Below, one piece after another: positions 8,615 to 18,600 of a stretch of 35,498 bases of DNA (the stretch's first letter is position 1; each line of letters opens with the position of its first letter). The stretch is from Desulfotignum sp. Lineage in GTDB: Bacteria > Desulfobacterota > Desulfobacteria > Desulfobacterales > Desulfobacteraceae. The position numbers and the translations under genes are program-made. Where the stretch lies: positions 1 through 35,498 of the forward strand of contig JAIPDY010000003.1 of the NCBI GenBank assembly GCA_021737445.1, written 5' to 3'. Below the pieces are notes generated by a model, which worked only from the letters and a program-made list of their open reading frames with translations, ran no database searches and was not told the DNA's origin.

Positions 8615-9865
8615 ATGAAAGAGATTGTGATCGTATCTGCCTGCCGGACCGCCATCGGGGCCTTCGGTGGCACATTAAAAGAGATGAACGGCGCAGCCAT
8701 TGCCAGTGTAACCATGAAAGAAGCCATCAAACGGGCCGGCATTGAAGCCGGTATCATTGATGATGTCCGGTACGGCACCTGTGTGGAACACCATGACACC
8801 CTCAACACCACCCGGGTGGCGGCCCTCATGGCCGGGATCCCGGACAGGGTGCCGGCAGTCACGGTGAACCGGGTGTGCATATCCGGCATGGAAGCCGTGC
8901 TTTCCGGGACTGCCATGATCCAGGCAGGCATGGCAGACGTCATCCTGGCCGGAGGGGTGGAGCATATGTCCGGTGTTCCCTATACCGTGCCCAAGGCAAG
9001 GTGGGGCTGCCGGCTCCAGGACGCCCAGTTTGTGGATGCCATGATTCATGCCCTGCACTGCGGCTCCCACGTGCTTCCCTTTGATGACACCACGCCCCTG
9101 GACACCAGCCAGGCACCGGCGGCCCATTTCATGGGCAAACCCTATATCATGGGCCATACAGCCGAATTTGTGGCCCAGCACCTGGGATTGACCAGAGAAG
9201 AGATGGATGAGGTGGCCCTGCGCAGCCACAACAATGCGGAACGGGCCACAAAAGACGGTTCCTTTGCCGAAGAGATCGTTCCCATTCAGGTACCCCAACG
9301 CAAAAAAGCCCCCCTGGTATTTGACAAAGACGAGCATTTCCGGCCGGGCATGACCATGGAAAAACTGGCAGCCCTGCCCCCGGCATTCATCCCCAAAACC
9401 GGCACTGTCACAGCGGGCAATGCCTCAGGGATAAACGACGGATCCGCCGGCATGGTCATCATGTCTGCAGACAAAGCCAGGGAACTGGGTGTAACGCCGC
9501 TGGCCCGGATCAAGGCCTCGGGCATGGGGGCGTGTCATCCCACCATCATGGGCATGTCTCCGGTGCCGGCAGTAAAGAATCTGCTGGACAAATCACAGCT
9601 TTCCATGAAAGATTTTGACCTGGTGGAGGTGAATGAGGCGTTTGCGGCCCAGTATCTGGGGTGTGAAAAAGAACTGGGCCTGAACCGACATATCACCAAC
9701 ATCAACGGATCCGGCATCGGCCTGGGGCATCCTGTGGGCGCCACCGGGGCAAGGATCATGGTCACACTGATCCATGCCATGAAAAAAAGGGGCGATTCCT
9801 TGGGTCTTGCCACTTTGTGCGGCGGCGGCGGTGTAGCCATGGCCTGTGCCATTGAGATGCTCTAA
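8615..9865 (+). CDS. Acetyl-CoA acetyltransferase / thiolase
   Basis: VSACRTAIGAFGGTLKEM; VNRVCISGMEAV active-site Cys region; NINGSGIGLGHPVGATGARIMVTL; CGGGGVAMACAIEML C-terminus. Confidence 0.95.
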   Translation: MKEIVIVSACRTAIGAFGGTLKEMNGAAIASVTMKEAIKRAGIEAGIIDDVRYGTCVEHHDTLNTTRVAALMAGIPDRVPAVTVNRVCISGMEAVLSGTAMIQAGMADVILAGGVEHMSGVPYTVPKARWGCRLQDAQFVDAMIHALHCGSHVLPFDDTTPLDTSQAPAAHFMGKPYIMGHTAEFVAQHLGLTREEMDEVALRSHNNAERATKDGSFAEEIVPIQVPQRKKAPLVFDKDEHFRPGMTMEKLAALPPAFIPKTGTVTAGNASGINDGSAGMVIMSADKARELGVTPLARIKASGMGACHPTIMGMSPVPAVKNLLDKSQLSMKDFDLVEVNEAFAAQYLGCEKELGLNRHITNINGSGIGLGHPVGATGARIMVTLIHAMKKRGDSLGLATLCGGGGVAMACAIEML

Positions 9866-12800
9866 CTGTTTTTATCCGAAGATATTGGATGTCCCGGGCC
9901 CAGAAAAAAACGGCGGGTCCGGGCATAACTTTGGGCTGAAGCGGTTTTTATATTTTCAATCAAGGCATACAGGGTGGGCACCACCACCAGGGTCAGGATG
10001 GTGGCGATCAACAGGCCGAAAATCACCACAATGGCCATGGACCGCCACCACTGGCTGGATTCGGAAGTCATGGACACCGCCATGACATGAAAGTCATAGG
10101 AAATGCCTGTTACCATGGGTAACAGCCCCAGAATGGTGGTGACGGCCGTAAGCAGTACCGGCCGCAGCCGGGTGGCACCGGCGGATATGACAGCCTCCTT
10201 CAGGGCCATACCCTGGGCCCGAAGCCGGTTGGTATAGTCGATAAGTACAATGGCATTGTTCACCACCACCCCGGCCAGGGAGATAATGCCCACCCCGGTC
10301 ATGATCACCCCGAATGGGGAACCAATCACAGCCAGGCCCCAGAACGCCCCGCCCAGAGACAATACCACGGATGTCAGGATAATCACCGGCTGGACCACGG
10401 AGTTGAACAGGGTCACCAGAATCAGAAAAATCAGAAACAGGGCCACCACAAACGCTTTGGACAAAAAATCCTGGGCTTCCTGCTGTTCCTGATCTTCTCC
10501 GGTGAACTTGTATGTGTAGCCCAAAGGCAGGTCCATGGTTTCAAGCAGCTCCATCACCTGCATTCTGGCCACAGCTCCTGTGATTTTGGTTTCATCCACA
10601 CTGGCTTTGACCGTGACCACCCGCTGGTGGTTTTTCCGGACAATATCACCCATAGCCCCCTTATACTGGATAGATGCCAGGGTGGTCAGGGGCACGATCT
10701 CACCCGAAGGGCCGGGGATCATGAGTTTATGCAGAACATCTGCTGCCTGCCGGTCTGATTTGGCCAGCCTGACCACGATATCATATTCCTCATCCCCTTC
10801 ATAATAGGTGGAAACATCCAGGCCGTTGTAGGCAATTTTCAGGGCCGTGCCGATGGCGGATGTGGTCAGGCCGAACAAAGCGGTTTTCTGACGGTCGATC
10901 TTCACCTGGACAGAGGGAAGTCCTCCCTGGTAGTCATCCCGCACATCTGTCACATGGGGCACGCTCTCCACAAATTTTCTTATGTTCTTGGCAACCCGGC
11001 TCAGGGTTGTAAAGTTTTCTCCTGAAATTTCAATATTGATGGGCGCGCCGGTGGGGGGGCCTTCCTCTTGTTCATCCACGGTGATCCTGACCCCGGGAAT
11101 GTGGGCCACCCGTCTGCGGATCTCTTCTAAATCCGCCTTGGTGGAGGTTTTCCGGTCTTCAAAATCCAGGAACTGGACGCCGATATGATTGGGCAGATTG
11201 CTGTCAAACACGGCGCTGCCGCCGCTGTTCTGGACCACCCGGGTATAGATGTGCTCAATATTGTTGATGTCTGACGGGGCCATGAACTTTTTGCCGCCAA
11301 CAGTGGCGTGCTCCTGCAGCGCCATGGCTGCCTGGTAACTACCGGCATTGCCCCCGGCAACAGCTGCTTCCACCTGTTTGACCGTCTGATCAATGAACTC
11401 CAGATCCGCACCTTCAGGCACATCAATGTTCACAAACACGGACCTGGGATCAATGGCAGGAAAAAACTCCACCGGTTTTTCAATGCCAACCTTCAGCATC
11501 CAGACCTGAAACAAGACCACCATCACAACAACAGCTGCAGCCAGCACAGAGAGCTTATAATGCAATGCCTTGTTTAAAATCCGGGCATAGGTTTTTAAAA
11601 ACAGGCCCGAAATTTGAACAGGCTGTTCTCCTTTGGATTGGACCGCTTCCAGATCCGGGGCCTTTTGGTCTTTTTTACGGGATCCTCCCATGAAATAGGC
11701 ACACATGGCAGGGTTGATCACCAGGGCCACAAACAAAGAAGAACTCAAGGTGATAATCAGGGTGACCGGCAGGTAGTACATGAATTCACCCATGATGCCC
11801 GGCCAGAAAATCATGGGAAAAAACGCGGCCAGGGTGGTGAAAGTAGAGCCGATAACCGGCCATGCCACCTCACTGGTGGCTTTCATGGCAGCAGTTACTT
11901 TGGGAACCCCCTGCTGCATATACCGAAACACATTTTCAACAATCACAATGGCATTGTCCACCAGCATGCCCAAAGCCAGGGTCAAAGAAAACAGCACCAC
12001 CATGTTCAAGGTGATGCCCAGGGCGTGAAGAACGGCAAAGGACAGAAACATGGAAAACGGGATGGCCAGCCCGACCAGCAGGGCATTTCTGATGCCCAGC
12101 ACCACAAAAAGCACCGCCACCACCAGGATGAGGCCGGAGATGATATTGTTTTCCAGGTCCGCCACCATGGCCTTGATATCCTTGGCATTGTTCATGAGCT
12201 TGGTCACGGTGGTATTTTTGGGAAACCGTTTCTCCGCCGCTGCCACGACAGCATCGATCTGTTCCGAGATGCGGATAATGTTTTCCCCCACCCGTTTTTT
12301 CACCGAAATATTGATGGCATCCAAGCCGTTGAGCCGGGATCTGGAGGTTTCCTCCTGGATGCCGTCCACCACTGTTGCCACATCCTTAAGATAGATGGGC
12401 TGGCCGTTGTGGGTGGCCACCACCAGAGTCAGAATTTCTTCAGGTCTGTCAAATTCCCCGGGCACCTTGAGCTGGTACCGGCCATGCCCTAAGGTAATGG
12501 CGCCGCCTGAGATGTTCTGGTTCTCAGCCACAACAGCCTGCTGCAGGCTGGTGATGGGAATTCTGTAGTAGGCCAGTTTGTCTGTGTCCACCTCCACCCG
12601 TATTTCCCGGTCCTGCCCTCCGGTTATCTCCACCTCCAGCACACCGGGAACCGCTTCAATATCATCCTTTAAATCATCGGCGATTTTTTTGAGCAGCCTG
12701 GGGCCGCAGTCCCCTGCCAGAGAATACACCACAATGGGCATATCGGAAAAATTGACCTCATACACCAGCGGATCATTTTCCAGGTCCGTGGGCAGGTCAT

Positions 12801-13149
12801 TTTTGGCTTCATCCACTTTGTCCTTGACCTTGACCAGCACATCGTCAATGTCGGTGCCCGGTAAAAATTCAATATTGATCTGGGAAAGGCCCTGGGAGCT
12901 GACAGAAGAAATGTTTTTGATCTTATCCAGGCCCTTGAGTTTTTTTTCAATTTTGATGGTCACCGCAGTTTCAATGTCCGATGCTGACACGCCTCTGTAT
13001 TCGGTCCTCACAAACACATACGGAATGGTGATGTCCGGGGAGCTTTCCCTGGGCAGCGCCATATAGGAGTAAAGGCCGATACTGGCGATGATCACCACCA
13101 GCACCAGTACGGAAATCCGGTTTTTGACGGCAGTATCGGAAACAATCAT
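9862..13149 (-). CDS. RND efflux transporter permease (AcrB/HAE1-type)
   Basis: 1095 aa; MIVSDTAVKNRISVLVLVVIIASIGLYSYMALPRESSPDITIPYVFVRTEYRGVSASDIE; GMLVDNAIVIVENVFR; repeated transmembrane blocks. Confidence 0.95.
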   Translation of the reverse strand: MIVSDTAVKNRISVLVLVVIIASIGLYSYMALPRESSPDITIPYVFVRTEYRGVSASDIETAVTIKIEKKLKGLDKIKNISSVSSQGLSQINIEFLPGTDIDDVLVKVKDKVDEAKNDLPTDLENDPLVYEVNFSDMPIVVYSLAGDCGPRLLKKIADDLKDDIEAVPGVLEVEITGGQDREIRVEVDTDKLAYYRIPITSLQQAVVAENQNISGGAITLGHGRYQLKVPGEFDRPEEILTLVVATHNGQPIYLKDVATVVDGIQEETSRSRLNGLDAINISVKKRVGENIIRISEQIDAVVAAAEKRFPKNTTVTKLMNNAKDIKAMVADLENNIISGLILVVAVLFVVLGIRNALLVGLAIPFSMFLSFAVLHALGITLNMVVLFSLTLALGMLVDNAIVIVENVFRYMQQGVPKVTAAMKATSEVAWPVIGSTFTTLAAFFPMIFWPGIMGEFMYYLPVTLIITLSSSLFVALVINPAMCAYFMGGSRKKDQKAPDLEAVQSKGEQPVQISGLFLKTYARILNKALHYKLSVLAAAVVVMVVLFQVWMLKVGIEKPVEFFPAIDPRSVFVNIDVPEGADLEFIDQTVKQVEAAVAGGNAGSYQAAMALQEHATVGGKKFMAPSDINNIEHIYTRVVQNSGGSAVFDSNLPNHIGVQFLDFEDRKTSTKADLEEIRRRVAHIPGVRITVDEQEEGPPTGAPINIEISGENFTTLSRVAKNIRKFVESVPHVTDVRDDYQGGLPSVQVKIDRQKTALFGLTTSAIGTALKIAYNGLDVSTYYEGDEEYDIVVRLAKSDRQAADVLHKLMIPGPSGEIVPLTTLASIQYKGAMGDIVRKNHQRVVTVKASVDETKITGAVARMQVMELLETMDLPLGYTYKFTGEDQEQQEAQDFLSKAFVVALFLIFLILVTLFNSVVQPVIILTSVVLSLGGAFWGLAVIGSPFGVIMTGVGIISLAGVVVNNAIVLIDYTNRLRAQGMALKEAVISAGATRLRPVLLTAVTTILGLLPMVTGISYDFHVMAVSMTSESSQWWRSMAIVVIFGLLIATILTLVVVPTLYALIENIKTASAQSYARTRRFFLGPGHPISSDKNS

Positions 13150-14300
13150 TGTTCCAGCTCTGCCATGGACTGGACCCGCCGATCCACCTGCACCAGTTCA
13201 TTGTCTTCAATGATGCGGTGTCCCACCACCACCACCTGCTCACCGGCAGACAGCCCGGAAACAATCTGGATCTTCCAGCCGTCCTGGAACCCGGTTTCAA
13301 CCGGGGCAAACCTGACACGGCCCTGATCCTCCACAAACACCCCGGTCTGATTGTTCCTGGTGACCAGGGCATACATGGGCACCCCAAGGCCTTTGGCATC
13401 CCTGTTTTTAACAACAACCACCCGGACAAACATATCAGGAAGAATCTCAAAACCCGGGTTATCCAGGCGGATTTCCAGGTTGTACAGCCGGGCCAGGTCA
13501 TCAGAGGTTTTTTGCAGATAATGGTATTGACCGGTATAGGTTTTGCCCCCCAGGGCATCGATAACCATGTCAAACTGTTTTATTCTTCTCACAGACGGCA
13601 CGTCAGATTCCGGTATGCCCACCTGAATTTTCAGCTGATGGATCTGGAGAAGTTTGGCCACAGGATCACCCACCCCCAGAAAACTGCCCACCTCAATATG
13701 GGACCGGTCCACTATGCCTTTCATGGGGGATCTGATGGTACAGCGGTCCAAATTGAGTTTCGCATTTTCCATGGCAGCTCTGGTGGTCTTGACCTGGGCC
13801 TGGGCATCATCAACCTGGGACTGGGTGATAAACTGCTGCTCGGACAGGGCTTCAAACCGCTTCTGATTCACCAGGGCCGTCTCATAAGATGCCCTGGCGG
13901 AATCATAGGCATTCTGGTAGTCCCGTTTGTCCAGAATCGCCAGAATATCACCCTGATTTACAACACTGCCGTCATCAATGTTTTTTTCCATGATCTTTCC
14001 TGATACCTCAGACACCACCTGCAAAGATTTCCAGGGTTTGGCCACCCCGGGCAGGGTGATGGTTTCAGCAAGCTCTTCAGGAATCATCTCCAGGGTGATC
14101 ACCCTGGTCAAAGACTGCTCTTTTTTCATCTGGCCGGCCTGCTGCTCAGCCAGGTCTGCCTTTTGCGCTGTAATTTTCCTGCCCAGGGGCAAAACAACAA
14201 ACAAAACAGCAATGGTCACGGCAGCAAAGGGGATACTGTGCCAGACAATGCGCAGCAGCGTCTGCTTCCATGCTTTCCTGGGCCGGGGTGTGGGTTCCAT
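13146..14300 (-). CDS. RND efflux periplasmic adaptor (membrane fusion protein, HlyD/AcrA-type)
   Basis: N-terminal TM segment; VSGKIMEKNIDDGSVVNQGDILAILDKRDYQNAYDSARASYETA; 4-nt overlap with the RND permease start. Confidence 0.92.
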   Translation of the reverse strand: MEPTPRPRKAWKQTLLRIVWHSIPFAAVTIAVLFVVLPLGRKITAQKADLAEQQAGQMKKEQSLTRVITLEMIPEELAETITLPGVAKPWKSLQVVSEVSGKIMEKNIDDGSVVNQGDILAILDKRDYQNAYDSARASYETALVNQKRFEALSEQQFITQSQVDDAQAQVKTTRAAMENAKLNLDRCTIRSPMKGIVDRSHIEVGSFLGVGDPVAKLLQIHQLKIQVGIPESDVPSVRRIKQFDMVIDALGGKTYTGQYHYLQKTSDDLARLYNLEIRLDNPGFEILPDMFVRVVVVKNRDAKGLGVPMYALVTRNNQTGVFVEDQGRVRFAPVETGFQDGWKIQIVSGLSAGEQVVVVGHRIIEDNELVQVDRRVQSMAELEQ

Positions 14301-14405
14301 GAAACCAATCCTTAATCAAAAAGATATATAAAAAAAATAATTATAGGACGTATCCAGCTAATTTCAAGGGCTGATTCAGGCCTCACCCATATCTAACATT
14401 GATGA

Positions 14406-15653
14406 TCAGGCAAGTGATTCGGCAATGGAAACAGTGCGGTCACCCAGCAGGTTGACATAACTGGCCATTTCATTGTCATACCAGCCATAGATAACTGCCT
14501 GGGTGACCTGGATACTGCCCACATGGTCCTGGATGGTTTCCAGCACCTCTTTTTCAATACCCCGCATATGTGCCAGATTGATATTGATGGCCCCGGTGCG
14601 GGTATGGGTTTCATGGCCCTCGATTACCGCTGCGGCCCTGGGGGTGCCGATGATATCACAGGATACGTTCTGGTCACCTGAATAGACAAGGTAGCTGTCC
14701 TTGTTCTGCGCTGTGTTCCGGTAGATTTCGTTAATGAGATCCCGGCGGATGGGCTTTTTATTCAATTCCTCCTGAAAATTCATAACCAGAATGATCAGAG
14801 AACCGGTGGAAGTGGGAATCCGCACCGATTCTGCAATAAACCCGATGGTTGCCATCTCGGGAATGACCAGCTGCAGGGTTTTGGCTGCCCCGGTGGTGGT
14901 CAGGATAATATTGTTCATGATGGACCGGTTTTTACGCAGATCCTTTGCCTGGGTTTTGGGGAGCCGGTCCAGGACCTGCTGCGATCCTGTGGCTGCATGC
15001 ACTGTGGCCATGGAAGCGGACAATACCCGGTCGATGCCGAAATAATCCAGCAGGGGCTTGATCATATGGGCCAGGCAGGTGGTGGTGCAGGAGGCATTGG
15101 AGATCACTGTATGGCGTACCGGGTCATAGTCTTTGTCATTGATGCCCATGACAGTGGTAACACTGTCTTCAGGCATGGATGCCCCTTGTTTGAGTTTAAA
15201 GGGTGCAGAGGCAATGACTTTGGCCGCACCTGCTTGCAGATGGCCTCTGATGGATCCGGATGGGTTGTCTGGTGCCTGATTGGGATCCAGAAACTGGCCG
15301 GTTGTGTCCACCACAATGTCCACATTGTTCTGTGCCCACCCGATATCTTTGGGGTTGCGGAACTGCCGTAAAATTTTTACTGGAATGCCGTTGATCCGCA
15401 GGCTGGAATCTGCCTCGTTGATATCCGTGATCACAGGCGGTGCCTGGAACCCGTTGAGAAAGGCTGCCAGGCTGCCGTAGGTGGAGTCCCTTTCAAGATA
15501 ATGTACAATATCCAAAAGCCCCCCGCCCACTTCCCGGCCCACGTTGATAACGATCTCCTTGAAATATTTACGTCCGGCATGGTGCCACAAAGTCAGTTTG
15601 CCGATACGCCCCAGACCGTTTATACCCAGAATTGTATTTTGGTTGGTATTCAT
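14406..15653 (-). CDS. Divergent glyceraldehyde-3-phosphate dehydrogenase homolog (415 aa)
   Basis: GINGLGRIGKL; catalytic ISNASCTTTCLAHM; MATVHAATGSQ; TTTGAAKTLQLVIPEM; SVRIPTSTGS; IYGWYDNEMASYVNLLGD. Confidence 0.88.
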   Translation of the reverse strand: MNTNQNTILGINGLGRIGKLTLWHHAGRKYFKEIVINVGREVGGGLLDIVHYLERDSTYGSLAAFLNGFQAPPVITDINEADSSLRINGIPVKILRQFRNPKDIGWAQNNVDIVVDTTGQFLDPNQAPDNPSGSIRGHLQAGAAKVIASAPFKLKQGASMPEDSVTTVMGINDKDYDPVRHTVISNASCTTTCLAHMIKPLLDYFGIDRVLSASMATVHAATGSQQVLDRLPKTQAKDLRKNRSIMNNIILTTTGAAKTLQLVIPEMATIGFIAESVRIPTSTGSLIILVMNFQEELNKKPIRRDLINEIYRNTAQNKDSYLVYSGDQNVSCDIIGTPRAAAVIEGHETHTRTGAININLAHMRGIEKEVLETIQDHVGSIQVTQAVIYGWYDNEMASYVNLLGDRTVSIAESLA

Positions 15654-15667
15654 GATTCTCCTCCACT

Positions 15668-18600
15668 TTAATTGTGGTTGACGTTGATTTCTCCTTTAAA
15701 CACAAAGCCTTTGTTCCCATCAATGCTGAGATAATCCCCCACCTTCATTTTTCTGCCCCCCAGGTGACAGATTTTTTCGGTTTCACTGCACTCCAGGTTC
15801 TCACACCCCACCACACAGGTTTTGCCAAGGTTGTATGCCACCACGGCTGCATGGGAGGTCAATCCGCCTTTTGCAGTCAATATGCCGTCTGCTGCATCTA
15901 TTTCCAGAATATCGTCAGGCACGGTGTCGTTGCGCAAAAGAATCAGATGGGCATCCGGGTCCTGGCGGCGGAAGGCATCAATTTCCTTTAAGGTAAATAC
16001 GATGCGGCCGCTCATGGCACCACCGGAAACCCCGGTGCCCTGGCCTAAAAACGCCTCCCTCAAACAGGTTTCATCCGCAATGAACTCCGGTTGCTTTTTG
16101 TGGTCCCCAAGGGAAAGATCCCGGGCCTGGAGGATAAAAAGGTCTTCAGGTTCCGGTCCTTCAAAGGTAAATTCCATCTCCTGGGGGTTCCATCCCCGCT
16201 TATAAATGAGGTTCTGGACAATGGCCTTGAGCTGCTCATAAATCCGGGGAAAGGTTTTTTCCAGGCTGATCTTTGTATCCCGCTTTTCCAGTTCCCGCTG
16301 CATTTCCGAAATGGGAAGGGTTCTCACAAGACCTGCCACCACATCTTCTCCCTGGTTCCCAATGGTGAAATCCCCCCACAGCCTGATGGCATCCCCGGGC
16401 AGTTTGGGGCTGTGGCTGAATGCCACGCCGGAGCCGGACTGTCTGGACAGGTTGCCAAACACCATGGACTGCACGGTGACAGCCGTTCCCCAGTCATCTG
16501 AAATCCCCATGATCCTGCGGTAATCAATGGCCCGGTTGGAATTCCAGGAAGAAAACACCTTGTGGATGGCCAGAAACAACTGGTCCATGGGAGATTCCAC
16601 AATATCGATGCCCGCCAGCAGCAGCTGGTTTTTATAGGCCAGGGCGACCGCTTTCATCTGCCGGCCTGTGAAATGGCGCTTGAAATCGATGCCGGCCTGC
16701 TTTTTATGGGCGGCAATGATCTTGTCGAACTCATCCCTGTGTATACCAAAAGTCATGCCGTACTGCTGGAGAAACCGGCGGTAACTGTCCCAGGCAAACC
16801 AGGGATTGCCTGTTTTTTTTGCAATGGCAGCGGCAATCTCTTCATTTATGCCCACGTTCAGAAAAGAATCCATCATCCCGGGCTGGGAAATGGAAGACCC
16901 GGAGCGCACCGACAGCAGAAGCGGTTTTCCCGGATCACCACAGGACAACCCTGTCTGCTTTTCCAGGCGAAAAAGCATGGTTGCCACCAGTTGTTTGAAA
17001 TTTACGGCAGCCGGGCTGTATGAATCGATAAGGTCCAGACACCGGAACACCTCCGTGGTGATGACGAATCCGTCAGGCACTTTCACGCCCAAATGTTTGA
17101 GCCGCATCAAATTCCAGCCCTTGTTTCCCAGAAAAATGATATTCTGGTTCATGAGCTGCCCATCCCCTATGGGAGTGACGGCACATTTGGGGTCATAATT
17201 GAGCAGGACACTCAGTTCATCCTGGGACAGTTTTTCCGACTGCCGGAACAGGGTATGCAGAATCCGGTTCAAAAAAACATCCAGCTGCTGGAGTCCCAGG
17301 GAGGTTGCAATGCGGTCCCTGAAAAAAACATCCGCTGCCCGCTGGTCCAATTTTTTTGCCATTTTTTCATCCAGATGATCCTGGTCGGCAATACTTCCGG
17401 GCAAAAATTTTTCCTGGATCTGGTCTTTGCCTATACGGGCTTCTATCTGCCGCAGGTTGGCGGAATGGATATTGTGAAAATAATCGTTGATGATATCGGC
17501 AACAGCCCGGACAAACCCCTTGAAGATATCCAGATACTGGGTAAAGGAACAGGTGGTGATGTTCACCGAATATTTTAAAAATTCCATCTGGATATCCAGT
17601 TTGTTGGAAACAATGCCATCCAGGCTCAACGCTTTACGAAACAGGGTGAGTATGGAATAGATCCGGACAAACGTGGGTTTGGTTATCAGCCGCAGATCGA
17701 TGCTGCTGATCAAATCTTCAAACAAGACATTGACGATGCTTTCAATGCGCAGGGTCAACCCCAGTGCATCAAACTTGGGTTCATTGTAGCTGCCGTACAT
17801 GGAAGGGATATCCACGGCAAAATGGCGCTTGTGGTAAATGGCTTCATTGACCTCATAGATTTTTTCGCTGAGGATGATCTCATTGAGTTCGCCCATGTAA
17901 TTGAGCAGAAACTCAATTTTGGTTTCCAGATCAGATTCTTCCAGGGCCGCTGCCAGGCGTTGCGGTTCCGGCATATAGTCGGCTTTGAAGTTGGACAGAT
18001 AGGATTTGAGCTCCAGGTGGTCCACCCCGTATTTTTCATTGAGCAGCCGGTAAAACCGCAGGGCCATCCGGACCCGGTGCCGGTCCAGTTCCGTTACATT
18101 GTCCACCTCTTCAATAAGGTTATCCAAAGCTTCCTGGCGGTACATGAGAAAATCTCTGGGATGGGGCAGGTTTTTGTCTTCCAGGTACCGCAGAATTTTT
18201 CCCGGACCATCCACAAACCGCCCGGATGCCTGGATTTCATCATAAATGGACGGCGGAACAAACGGCTGCAGCGGTTTTTTATCCCCTGTTTTCCAGAAAA
18301 CCATCACCTGCTGGATAAAATCCACGATGCGGCTGGAACTTTCCACATGGCACTGCTTGCGCAGAAAATGGATAAGCCGGTCCCGGCGGTGGCAGGATTC
18401 ATCCAGCTGGGTGGAGATATCCCTGAGGCTGCCTTCCGCACCGATTTCATTGAAAAATGCCGGCAGCAGCCGTGCCAGCTGCTTGACCAGGTTGTACACC
18501 TTTTTGATATCCGCATTGAGAAACCGGGTAATATCCCTTGGAAACAGATCAGTATCCCTGATAAACACCCCGCCGATGGACAAAGAGATGATCAGGGCTG

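Noticed and set aside
11614-12492. 292-aa + strand ORF rich in His/Gln inside the RND gene
   Set aside because: Antisense to conserved RND transmembrane and porter regions; composition is that expected of a shadow ORF.
14340-14400. GGCTGATTCAGGCC dyad downstream of the GAPDH-like gene as terminator
   Set aside because: Very short stem and no T-tract on the minus strand.
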